This document shows positions 28,502 through 36,189 of a DNA stretch of 64,000 nucleotides, in pieces (the stretch's first letter is position 1; each line of letters opens with the position of its first letter). The position numbers were made by a program, and so were the translations under genes. The notes under the pieces were generated by a model. The model ran no database searches. It had not been told where the DNA came from and worked only from the letters and a program-made list of their open reading frames with translations. The stretch lies in NCBI RefSeq assembly GCF_003966265.1, contig NZ_RXNV01000002.1, forward strand, positions 62,001 through 126,000, given 5' to 3'. Source of the DNA: Shewanella atlantica (lineage in GTDB: Bacteria > Pseudomonadota > Gammaproteobacteria > Enterobacterales > Shewanellaceae).

Positions 28502-28906
28502 TTAATCCTTCATAATCAGGCCAAAGCCTTCGTGTACCAGATCATTCATTGCCTCGACCCAGCGTTGCAGGCGCTTGAGTTCAAACTCTTCGATTCCAAA
28601 TGCCGCAGCTAACTTGAGCATAAACTCGGTTTCAACAGCACAAAACTCATTGTCGGCCAGTACTATGCCGAACAGTTCTACTAGTAGAATACGACGGTTT
28701 TTCACCTCGCTCCGAGTTAATAACCTAATCACATCATCGATTTGTTCCTGCTTCTTCAACTGATATGACGGCATGCCGCATTCATGAGTGAATGATTCGA
28801 AGATGGCTTTTTCCTGCTCCTTATAACTACCGTTGAGCCCCATGGCAAAATAGGCAATTTCCAAGAAGTTTTTACGTTCTGCTACAGATAATTCACTTAA
28901 ATACAT
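28502..28906 (-). CDS. TerB-like protein; gene 2 of the accessory operon
   Basis: This 134-residue all-helical protein has two similar acidic helical repeats: AYFAMGLNGSYKEQEKAIFE and ELFGIVLADNEFCAVETEFMLKLAAAFGI. That is the pattern of the TerB/DjlA-N fold, a metal-binding domain found in tellurite-resistance and stress or phage-response systems. The assignment is by eye and remote. In this operon it lies between the membrane coiled-coil gene (14 bases upstream) and the second coiled-coil gene. TerB-domain proteins often sit near membrane-linked stress complexes, which fits the neighbours, but no activity can be stated. Confidence 0.78.
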   Translation of the reverse strand: MYLSELSVAERKNFLEIAYFAMGLNGSYKEQEKAIFESFTHECGMPSYQLKKQEQIDDVIRLLTRSEVKNRRILLVELFGIVLADNEFCAVETEFMLKLAAAFGIEEFELKRLQRWVEAMNDLVHEGFGLIMKD

Positions 28907-28920
28907 GATGTCACCTTGCT

Positions 28921-29868
28921 CTAATAAACTTTTTTAATCGGGTCTGTCTGTTTGCCATTGGCATCATAGACGTATTCAAGGCGCTGGCTGATCTCTCCCG
29001 CATCGTCGTAGAGGTATTCAAAACTCACCTGCTGATCATCGCCATACTCGATGCCCTTGACCAGTTTCCCTTCGAGGTCATAGAACATCTGATACTTGAG
29101 TTGCTCACCTTGCAGGGTATCGCTGCTGTGCTTTATGCCATTTTCATAATAAACCTGAGTCATCTGGCCCGTGTGTTTGTCTTCAATCTTAACCACCTTG
29201 CATTCACCCAGGTGTTTGACAAAGTCTGAAGTATCGACTTTCAACTCGGTATGCTGGGCCAGCTCGTTGGTCAGCTCCACCAGGTTTTGCACGCGTAGAT
29301 TTTGGATTAGACTCGAGAGGGTTTCCAAGTTGGACAACTGTTGTTGCTTATGGGTAAACAAGAGGTTGTTAGCTTCTTTTCCAAGTTCTGTTTGGCTACG
29401 CTTAATAGCAATGTCTAGATGGCTGGCTGTATGCTGTAAATCTGCAGTCAGGTTCGCATTTGTTTGTTTATGAAGTCCGGTAGACTGGGTCGATAAATGC
29501 TCCTGCAGCTGCTGCAATCGGTTCTGTAAAGCTATTGCCACTTGAGATAGCTCCTGCTGCAACTGACTGTGCATCTTGGTATTATCAGTTTGTGCAGCCT
29601 GAATATTGGCTGTAACAAGCTGATTGACAGCCTTGAGTGATTGCTGGTTTTTATTCTGATGGTTCTGCTGGGTCGACGTGATTTCTTCGACGCCGCTATG
29701 GATCAGATCTTGAACCATACTTGGTATGCCTTCGATGGTTTTAGCAAGTTGCTGCGACGTCTGAGCCTGTATCTGCTTTAACTTATTAAATATTACGACT
29801 TGGATTATGATGACCAGTATACCCATTCCTATTGCGGCTAAGAGTATATGCGTTAAACCGATTTCCAT
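28921..29868 (-). CDS. Membrane-anchored coiled-coil protein with C-terminal YD-like repeats; gene 1 of the accessory operon
   Basis: The 315-residue protein has an N-terminal membrane helix (residues ~8-28, ILLAAIGMGILVIIIQVVIF). A long Gln-rich coiled coil follows to about residue 200. The C-terminal ~90 residues repeat short Tyr/Asp/Gly units (VYYENGIKHSS, MFYDLEGKLVKGIEYGDD, YLYDDAGEISQRLEYVYDANGK), resembling YD or MORN-type beta repeats. The anchor position suggests most of the chain faces one side of the inner membrane; the side is not determinable. A GGGAAAACT ribosome region precedes the ATG. It heads the four-gene operon and is not a recognised family. Confidence 0.8.
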   Translation of the reverse strand: MEIGLTHILLAAIGMGILVIIIQVVIFNKLKQIQAQTSQQLAKTIEGIPSMVQDLIHSGVEEITSTQQNHQNKNQQSLKAVNQLVTANIQAAQTDNTKMHSQLQQELSQVAIALQNRLQQLQEHLSTQSTGLHKQTNANLTADLQHTASHLDIAIKRSQTELGKEANNLLFTHKQQQLSNLETLSSLIQNLRVQNLVELTNELAQHTELKVDTSDFVKHLGECKVVKIEDKHTGQMTQVYYENGIKHSSDTLQGEQLKYQMFYDLEGKLVKGIEYGDDQQVSFEYLYDDAGEISQRLEYVYDANGKQTDPIKKVY

Positions 29869-30176
29869 AGTTTTCCCATTTAGTTACAAGTAAAAAATTG
29901 AACATTAGGCTGAATGCGATATTTGGTCTGTGAATAAGTTGCAGCGAAGGAGTAGAATTTAACTCTGCAACAATAGAGCAAAGATCCGACAGCATTTGGC
30001 CAACGTGTATATACAAGTCATTACTCTACATTATTGATACGCATAATAGTGTCTGGCTGTGAGAATAATTTTTAAAAAGTGATATAACTCAAGGAATAAG
30101 TGAGAATAAATTGGGGCAGGGAGAACTTTAAGTCAAAGATGTCTCGTGGAAGGGATACCTATTGTTTAAATTGTTT
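29869..30176. other. Intergenic region upstream of the accessory operon
   Basis: About 308 bases without a supportable gene. It must hold the promoter of the minus-strand four-gene operon, but no convincing -35/-10 pair or operator stood out. It runs directly into the iaaA remnant. Confidence 0.5.
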
Positions 30177-30320
30177 CTGGATTATAAGTTAGCTGCCGTC
30201 GGCGTCATGGCTTTAGATAAAAAACACAATGTAGCCACACCATTTAATACCGAAGACATGTACCGCGCAACGCGTAAGAATGGCGAGCCTGCAGATGTGA
30301 TGATTTGGCGGGATATGTAA
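30177..30320 (+). pseudogene. Decayed, internally deleted iaaA 3' end
   Basis: The frame reads LDYKLAAVGVMALDKKHNVATPFNTEDMYRATRKNG... to the stop. It matches two separated parts of the intact iaaA product: the LDYKFGTVGAVALDKKGNLA region and the last ~30 residues ATPFNTEGMYRATRKNGEPADV.... About 285 bases between them are missing, and the catalytic Gly-Thr is replaced by Ala-Ala. The last ~115 bases, including the following hairpin, differ from the intact copy at about 14 positions by hand count, mostly third codon positions. There is no start or signal peptide, so it is a remnant, not a gene. Confidence 0.85.
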
Positions 30321-30348
30321 AAATTGTAAGAGCGGCTTTAGCCGCGAA
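30321..30348 (+). repeat. REP-like hairpin after the iaaA remnant (copy 2)
   Basis: TAAGAGCGGCTTTAGCCGCGAA follows the remnant's stop at exactly the offset seen after intact iaaA. It forms the same GCGGCT/AGCCGC hairpin and differs from copy 1 at one base within this stretch. Confidence 0.7.
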
Positions 30349-30374
30349 GATGATTATTTTAAGAAAACAGCCTT

Positions 30375-30581
30375 CTAATCAATAGTCTCTACATCATTTT
30401 TCAACACTAAGGCCGCCAGATAAACCAAGGCAAGTGGAGGGATGAATGATAGAATAATCCCAATTATTGTGGCCAGAATTGGGGTTTGGGTTTTTCTTTT
30501 GCCGAGATAAAAGCTCAATATTCCGACCACAACCGCGGTGAATAAGATGACTTGGCCCAGAATTGTGGCATTTATATTCAT
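30375..30581 (-). CDS. Small two-helix membrane protein
   Basis: Starting at the ATG at 30581 (an AAGGAG site lies eight bases upstream; an in-frame TTG further out is less likely) gives 68 residues. Two hydrophobic helices, ILGQVILFTAVVVGILSFYLG and ILATIIGIILSFIPPLALVYLAALV, flank a basic loop GKRKTQTP. It is probably a small inner-membrane protein of unknown role. It follows the 68-residue gene upstream with a gap of 20 bases, so the two may be co-transcribed. Confidence 0.65.
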   Translation of the reverse strand: MNINATILGQVILFTAVVVGILSFYLGKRKTQTPILATIIGIILSFIPPLALVYLAALVLKNDVETID

Positions 30582-30601
30582 TATCAAAACTCCTTTTTGA
30601 T

Positions 30602-30808
30602 CTACTTATACCAAACACTAATAACTATTGTCGAAGGTTGAAATGAGCCACCACTTTGTGATTGAGTAATATCTTGAATTTCGATATTCGGCTGAGAGGC
30701 TAACCAAAGGTTAATTTCTGCCTCTAATCCATGATCTGTTGCGGTATCAGACTTAGGCAGAAAGCCCACTTTAGGACGTAAAACTTTGGTAAATATTTTA
30801 ACTTCCAT
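30602..30808 (-). CDS. Small hypothetical protein
   Basis: The 68-residue soluble protein MEVKIFTKVLRPKVGFLP... ends in a probable beta strand, STIVISVWYK. It has no recognised family or motif. The ATG at 30808 has only a distant GGAG. Support comes from the full-length frame, its ordered composition and its place 20 bases before the small membrane gene. It could be a small regulatory or metabolic protein. Confidence 0.5.
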   Translation of the reverse strand: MEVKIFTKVLRPKVGFLPKSDTATDHGLEAEINLWLASQPNIEIQDITQSQSGGSFQPSTIVISVWYK

Positions 30809-31190
30809 GATTATTTACAACTCCATAATTAGACTAATCGGCTAGCAAGATAATGCACTAAATGGGGACGAGCAACTTGATGCGAGCCAAAAGGGTGCCT
30901 GCATACTAAGCTGACCGGAAACGATAGACAAGTGGGAAGCTATCGTCTCTAGAAGTATTGTCGGATATCAGATACACAAATAGATCATTTATCGAATCAT
31001 CATTAGAAGCTAGCTCGATTATTGGCCATGACCCGTAGGGAGAGGGCTATCAATATTCCCCGGCTAATTCGCAAGTGCAAAGTAGCCGGGGCAGTAATGA
31101 ATAAGCCGATTTTATCTGATAGAACCTGAAGTCGGTTCATTAAGTGCATTAGATAATACGGATGCATTATTCAGTGCTTATATGCTTACC
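30809..31190. other. Gene-free stretch with a strong hairpin
   Basis: No supportable gene was found in these 382 bases. They contain the long hairpin listed at 31058-31091 and an imperfect inverted repeat at 31141-31180. Nothing else stands out. Confidence 0.5.
31058..31091. repeat. Nine-pair hairpin with a 16-base loop
   Basis: CCCCGGCTA (31058-31066) and TAGCCGGGG (31083-31091) are perfect complements around a 16-base loop. No T run follows on either strand, so it is not a standard terminator. It could be a small structured RNA element or a recombination site, but there is no direct sign of either. Confidence 0.5.
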
Positions 31191-31451
31191 TTAACTTCTG
31201 TCTGTTTTTCCTATTCTTAATAGTGAGCTTATTTGATTATTAAGGCCCCCGACTTTAGCTATGTGGTAAATATTAATTATGATGCATATGCAATTCATCA
31301 GTACGACGGGGTATGCGCTAATTAACAGGGCGTAGGTTACCATTATTGCGCAACCAATCGAGTTAAGGTACCTGAGTAGGGTCACATTAGCGACCAATAA
31401 GGATATTGCAATAACGGCCGAACCTAAATAACCGATAAGTTCATAGTTCAT
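31191..31451 (-). CDS. Small three-helix membrane protein (CBU_0592/YgjV-like)
   Basis: The 86-residue protein has three hydrophobic segments (LIGYLGSAVIAISLLVANV, SIGCAIMVTYALLISAYPV, VLMNCICIIINIYHIAKV). The pattern resembles the small membrane proteins annotated CBU_0592-like, and the N-terminal half of YgjV. Function is unknown. An AAAGGTAA ribosome site sits a few bases before the ATG, which supports real translation. Confidence 0.62.
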   Translation of the reverse strand: MNYELIGYLGSAVIAISLLVANVTLLRYLNSIGCAIMVTYALLISAYPVVLMNCICIIINIYHIAKVGGLNNQISSLLRIGKTDRS

Positions 31452-31547
31452 TATATTTACCTTTTATATAACTAATAGTTAAACTATGGGGGGTGGTGCT
31501 TTTTATGACAGTATTATATAGCGTAAGCATCACATTAGAGTTAAACT

Positions 31548-32327
31548 TTAAAATAGATTTTTGCCATGATGGAAGCGGTAAATAGCCTCCAGTGCAACTT
31601 CAGTCTCCTTCTCGATTCCTTGTTCGAGTAACACATTTCGCTTACCCCAAAAGTTTTCGCCTCGCTTATGGTTAGCGGCAACAGCACAGATGGTGGCACC
31701 TTTTAAACCGCGACGGTGACAGACTGTAAATAGTGCAGATGCTTCCATCTCAATATTTTTCAAGTTCAGATCGATAAGCTTCTGGATCCATTCAGGGGTT
31801 TCACCGTAAAATGAGTCATCGGTTGAGCTTATGCCCCAGTGAACCTGATAGTCTTCACCGTTAGACATCTCTTTTGCGACGCGGATCAACTCGGATGTGA
31901 CCTCAAGATCGGCGACAGCCGGTAAGTTGTCGGGTACATAGAATTTTGATGTCCCTTCATTTTTCATCGCGGCGGTGGTGATAACCAGATCGCCGATATT
32001 GATATCATCTTGCAGAGCTGCACAGCTTCCTAAGCGGATGAATACCTTAGCGCCGATATTAGCCAGTTCCTCTGCAGCGATAGCAGTAGATGGGCAGCCC
32101 ATACCGGTTGATGTAACTGATATTCTGACTCCCTTGTAATAACCGGTATAGGTCTTATGTTCACGCTTATGGGCGACTAACTCTACGTCATCCATATATT
32201 GAGCGATTATATCTGTTCTGAATGGGTCACCCGGAAGAAGCACATATTCGGCCACATCTCCCTCGACCATACCGATATGATACTGTTTAATTCCACTGGT
32301 TCTTTCACTTTTATTAACGACTGACAT
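31548..32327 (-). CDS. Nucleoside phosphorylase, uridine phosphorylase-like
   Basis: This 259-residue PNP/UDP-family protein has the phosphate loop LLPGDPFR, STGMGCPSTAIAAEEL, RLGSCAALQ and the substrate-site NIEMEASALF. These align best with uridine phosphorylase (E. coli Udp is 253), which cleaves uridine to uracil and ribose-1-phosphate in the cytoplasm. The active-site wording EMEASAL differs from EMESATL in Udp, so another nucleoside could be the substrate. The gene stands alone on the minus strand, with its own 386-base upstream region. Confidence 0.88.
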   Translation of the reverse strand: MSVVNKSERTSGIKQYHIGMVEGDVAEYVLLPGDPFRTDIIAQYMDDVELVAHKREHKTYTGYYKGVRISVTSTGMGCPSTAIAAEELANIGAKVFIRLGSCAALQDDINIGDLVITTAAMKNEGTSKFYVPDNLPAVADLEVTSELIRVAKEMSNGEDYQVHWGISSTDDSFYGETPEWIQKLIDLNLKNIEMEASALFTVCHRRGLKGATICAVAANHKRGENFWGKRNVLLEQGIEKETEVALEAIYRFHHGKNLF

Positions 32328-32713
32328 AATCTACCTCTGTAAATATAATCGAAAGTTGTGTTCTAATTGACTCTGTTGTTGTATCAATTAAATGTTTCAC
32401 ATCTTTTATTAAGACATTTAATAACTTTAAAAGTTAATTCTCTAAAAGTTATGTTTTCGTCGATATACAGATGGTAATTAAATTGTATTTTTCTATCTAC
32501 CCGCTATCACTTGAAACAGTTTTTCCACCTGAGAAGAGCTGAGCAGTGGTTATTTAATCAAGGGTTCACTGAGCAGTAAAAAAGCTGTTTGCGCGAGGCG
32601 TAGAAAAGCTTTTTAAAGTCGTACAGAGTAGTTTGTGAAAGGATAACGGGAGTGAAACGGTGGCAAGTGAGTCGATTATCTGTCACCACCAAATGTACTG
32701 ACTTGCTTGATGG
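32328..32713. promoter_or_regulatory. AT-rich upstream region of the nucleoside phosphorylase gene
   Basis: These 386 bases hold the promoter of the minus-strand phosphorylase. A palindrome AACTTT-A-AAAGTT lies near 32423-32435, with a further AAAAGTTA nearby. A possible CRP half site (TGTGAAACAT on the minus strand) is at about 32395-32404. Neither is strong. No gene was seen. Confidence 0.4.
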
Positions 32714-33661
32714 TTAACGCTTAAGCCATTTAGATAAGTTTTTGTCCCAATATGGGGGCTGACCTATGACCTGTTTGACAAAATCTATGATGGTTTTCAG
32801 TCGAAACGGGAGGTTTTGGTATTTCGGGTAAACGGCATAGACCGGCATTTTTTGGGTAGGCTTCCAGTCTGGCATCAGCGGAATGAGTTTTCCACTCGCC
32901 AGTTCATCGGTTAACAGATAACTGGCGATATAGCCTATGCCTCTGCCCGCCAGAACGGCATCACGAATGGCTTCAGCCTTATCCACCCGATAATTTCCAG
33001 AAACTTGTACATCGAGATCCTCACCCTCTTTGGCAAATAGCCAGTGGGTGTAGCTGCGATTCTTACTATGGTAGGTGACGCAGTTATGTGTTTTTAACTC
33101 AGTAGGGTGTGTCGGCGCGCCATGTTGCTGTATGTAGTCGGGCGATGCTAATAGTATAAAATGAGTATCGACGATTCTTTGGGCCACATAACCGGCATTT
33201 ATCTCTTCGAATGTGGTGAACCAGAGGTCGATCTCCTCCTCCAGCATATCGACTTTGTAGTCAAACAGGCTTACTTCGGTGGTGAGTGCGGGATATTTTC
33301 TCTGAAGCTCGTCCAGTGCCGGTAAAACGTGCAGAGTGCCAAACGAGCAGGAGAGTGCCAGACGAACATTTCCCGAGACTTCATCTCTGGAGTCTGTCAT
33401 CAGGGTGTTGGCGCCATGGATCAAAGCTACGATTTGTTCACAATAATCGGCGAAGTCTTTACCTTCAGGAGTCAATGCAAGGCTTCTGGTGCTGCGATTG
33501 ATGAGCTGGACGTTAAGCTTCTCTTCCAGAATATGAAGTTGTTTACTGACGTGGGATACAGAGACTTCGAGCTTCTCCGCAGCCTTAGTAAGGCTCCCTG
33601 TGGTCGCCAAGGCATTAAAGATGACCATTTGGTAGGCTTCATGTTGCAGACCGTCCTTCAT
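32714..33661 (-). CDS. LysR-family transcriptional regulator
   Basis: The 315-residue regulator has an N-terminal winged helix (ALATTGSLTKAAEKLEVSVSHVSKQLHILEEKLNVQLINRSTRSLALTPEG region, residues ~13-65) and a C-terminal substrate-binding domain with the type-2 periplasmic fold. It resembles the CrgA/DsdC-like branch. Its inducer and targets are unknown. It lies downstream of the U32 gene with a 109-base gap, on the same strand, so the two may or may not share a transcript. Confidence 0.92.
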   Translation of the reverse strand: MKDGLQHEAYQMVIFNALATTGSLTKAAEKLEVSVSHVSKQLHILEEKLNVQLINRSTRSLALTPEGKDFADYCEQIVALIHGANTLMTDSRDEVSGNVRLALSCSFGTLHVLPALDELQRKYPALTTEVSLFDYKVDMLEEEIDLWFTTFEEINAGYVAQRIVDTHFILLASPDYIQQHGAPTHPTELKTHNCVTYHSKNRSYTHWLFAKEGEDLDVQVSGNYRVDKAEAIRDAVLAGRGIGYIASYLLTDELASGKLIPLMPDWKPTQKMPVYAVYPKYQNLPFRLKTIIDFVKQVIGQPPYWDKNLSKWLKR

Positions 33662-33770
33662 CTTTTAACCTCATATTATGGAAAACAGGGGGATATTAAA
33701 TCATCCAGCGAACGATACAAAATAAAACGGCTGAATATTTCATAAGAGTCAGCCATTTTATCTAGCTGAC

Positions 33771-36026
33771 TTACAGCCCTTTTCTATACTGGGTGTCGGT
33801 AACATGACCGATTAACTGGTGAAGCTCTGTTTCAGCATCAAGTTGACCGTCGAGCAGATCTTTAAAAAGTTGCACTAGTTTTGACTTATCCCGTCCGGAG
33901 CGGGTATTGGTTCTGATACCTCTAAGATCGACAAAAAAACTGCTGAACATATCTGGTATATCGCTCACTATCTCGGTATTGAGGAAGTGCTGACTGCCAT
34001 ACATGTTGTTGTGTTCGCCCATCTGCTTATCGATGACAAAAGCGGTCTCTTTTAAATTGACGATAGAGACAGATTTTTTGCATTCATTCAGGCAGTCTGC
34101 ATCCATCGATTCTTTATGGCAACCGGTCGTCTGATGAAATAAACACTGCCTGCTGGTTAATAACAAGATAGGGTGATAGATGCTGTAATACAGCTTCATG
34201 TCATCAGTGCCTGCTATGTGTTTTATCTGCTTTTTATTAATTTCGTTAGATATAAATGAGCCGTAACAGTTAAATTCCTCCTTCATCGCTAACAGGCTAT
34301 AGGAGTTAGTGATGTTGAGATAGGGTCCGGCAATCCAGTTTATTCTATTCTCAAAGGCGGCGTGAGCAATACCGGTGTTGTTGGTTACGATCAACTTTGG
34401 CTTAATCGCTTTTAGCAATTTCACACCAGCCCGATAGTTTTCACCGATAAGAATCGCCGGGAACCAGGGGATTAGACGCTCATTGGCAGAAAATAGTTCG
34501 ATAAGTTGGCTGTATTGGCTCTCGATACAGTCCGGAAGCTGGTAATAGATCTCTGCATCACTGGTATCGCAGAGGTTTAAATCTTTAGTCGATGAGATAA
34601 GCACCGACAGCTTAGCCTTAGCGACTTGTCTGCGTTTAGTTAACTTATCTAATGTTATCGGTTTGATCGACGCTTGCTCACCGTTTAAGTGATACTCGAT
34701 CCGATTTTTTAAGGCGGTTAGCTCTTTAAACGCGAGAAATAGATCTGAATCGAGTCCCTCGGTATTAAATGCCGTTATCTGATATTTTGCGTTGTTCAGA
34801 CTCTTGAATCTTTGTTTTATATCGGCGTCATCCAGGGTGTATTTCCCGCCTTGGAACAGATTTGTGTCTGAGTGAACAGTAAACTTCTTTTCCTGTGTCT
34901 GTACCGACACGGTTAAGGGCGTGTCTAATTCACCGGAAAAACTGATTATCAGAGGCGTTTTGCCAATATTTAAGTCTTTTATCTTCTCTTTGACAGATTG
35001 AATGAGCACTGTTTTTTCGTCATAGAGGGATTGCTTAACCGACTGAACTTCTGCTTCAGTGTTATAGCCTTTGATGGCGGTAAAATGCTGGACCGAGTTG
35101 CCTCTGGGGTTATCAATAAACATATGTTTATTAATGTCTCCCTTAAGGTAGGCGTTGGTAAAGTCACGATTGAAAACCTTGTACAGATCTTCATTTTCGC
35201 TCTTTATGCTCTTATGCTGGCTATAGCTCTGTATCTGCTCTCTCCAGCTGCTGACCACGGTATAGACGTAGTCAAATTTCTTAATACGGCCCTCGATCTT
35301 CAATGAGTCAACACCAGCTTCACCGAGTGCGGCTATATCTGAAAAAGCGGAGTTGTCCTTAAGGTTCAGGGGAAAGTCTTTACCTGCACGGGTCGTTTGG
35401 TACTGATCCCGGCATGGCTGACTGCAGCGTCCCCGGTTGCCTGAGTTACCGCCATGGGCCGAGCTGATATAACACAGGCCGGAGAAGCCGATACAGTTAG
35501 AGCCGTGAACGAACACCTCGGTCATCATATCGTTCTGATGCGAGACATTTGTCAGCTGCTTAATCTCGTCGATGTTTAATTCCCGGGAAAGGTTTGTTCT
35601 GCCTGCACCGAGCTTATTCAAAAATAGTATCTGCCCCTCATTGTGGGTAGTCACCTGGGTCGATGCATGCACATCGAGAGTTTTGTAGTATCTGGAGAGT
35701 ATATAAAACAGGCCTAAGTCCTGAACTATGACTCCGTCGATCCCCGTATTAACTAGCTCATTGAGTAGGCGGATTAACGCCGGGAGCTCACTCTCCAAGA
35801 TAATGATATTCAGCGTCAGAAATATTTGGCAGTTGTTCTTGTGAGCTAGTCGTAAAATTCCGTTTAAGTCATCGAAAGAGATATTTGCCGCTCGTGTTCT
35901 CGCATTGAAATGATCTAAACCACAATAGATAGCATCGGCACCCGCAACTATGGCGGCTTTTATCGAATCTATATCGCCACCGGGTGCCAGTAATTCAAAT
36001 TGGTTTTTCATAGCGAAACAGTCCAC
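33771..36026 (-). CDS. Peptidase U32 family protein (RlhA-like)
   Basis: This 751-residue protein begins with the U32 signature ELLAPGGDIDSIKAAIVAGADAIYCGL. It carries VHGSNCIGFSGLCYISSAHGGNSGNRGRCSQPCRDQY around residue 170, with Cys positioned as in the Fe-S-binding members RlhA and UbiU/V. A DUF3656-like segment follows, and the last ~120 residues have another Cys group, CLFHQTTGCHKESMDADC. RlhA (E. coli 653 residues) hydroxylates C2501 of 23S rRNA. The extra length here (~100 residues) leaves room for a different role. The ATG at 36026 may be two codons early compared with MKNQFELLAPGG. Confidence 0.87.
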   Translation of the reverse strand: MDCFAMKNQFELLAPGGDIDSIKAAIVAGADAIYCGLDHFNARTRAANISFDDLNGILRLAHKNNCQIFLTLNIIILESELPALIRLLNELVNTGIDGVIVQDLGLFYILSRYYKTLDVHASTQVTTHNEGQILFLNKLGAGRTNLSRELNIDEIKQLTNVSHQNDMMTEVFVHGSNCIGFSGLCYISSAHGGNSGNRGRCSQPCRDQYQTTRAGKDFPLNLKDNSAFSDIAALGEAGVDSLKIEGRIKKFDYVYTVVSSWREQIQSYSQHKSIKSENEDLYKVFNRDFTNAYLKGDINKHMFIDNPRGNSVQHFTAIKGYNTEAEVQSVKQSLYDEKTVLIQSVKEKIKDLNIGKTPLIISFSGELDTPLTVSVQTQEKKFTVHSDTNLFQGGKYTLDDADIKQRFKSLNNAKYQITAFNTEGLDSDLFLAFKELTALKNRIEYHLNGEQASIKPITLDKLTKRRQVAKAKLSVLISSTKDLNLCDTSDAEIYYQLPDCIESQYSQLIELFSANERLIPWFPAILIGENYRAGVKLLKAIKPKLIVTNNTGIAHAAFENRINWIAGPYLNITNSYSLLAMKEEFNCYGSFISNEINKKQIKHIAGTDDMKLYYSIYHPILLLTSRQCLFHQTTGCHKESMDADCLNECKKSVSIVNLKETAFVIDKQMGEHNNMYGSQHFLNTEIVSDIPDMFSSFFVDLRGIRTNTRSGRDKSKLVQLFKDLLDGQLDAETELHQLIGHVTDTQYRKGL

Positions 36027-36139
36027 TCATCAGATCATTTATCGGGCGCGTATTCTACCCGCTAGCCATCTGGTGTGTCTATCGAATAGGGCTGAGTAAG
36101 GCTAAAGCCGAGATTTTGGTAGCGAATGGTGAGGCGGGG

Positions 36140-36160
36140 GCCCGTTAATGGTTAACGGGC
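36140..36160. repeat. Perfect hairpin after the beta-lactamase-like gene
   Basis: GCCCGTTAA-TGG-TTAACGGGC has nine perfect pairs, 30 bases past the stop. No T run follows on the minus strand, so it may protect the 3' end or act as a weak terminator. Confidence 0.45.
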
Positions 36161-36189
36161 TGCGCTGTTGGGTTTTATCTATGCCTAGG

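Noticed and set aside
30394..30618. 74-codon alternative frame over the small membrane gene
   Set aside because: The other frame has a clear AAGGAG site and two membrane helices; this one looks like a frameshifted shadow.
31141..31180. Imperfect inverted repeat near 31141-31180 as a recombination site
   Set aside because: Too many mismatches in the stem to support a specific site.
32395..32404. CRP site upstream of the nucleoside phosphorylase gene
   Set aside because: Only one half site is visible; the partner half is absent.
36100..36112. Third copy of the REP-like hairpin near 36100
   Set aside because: Only the GGCTAAAGCC core is shared; the flanking bases do not match.
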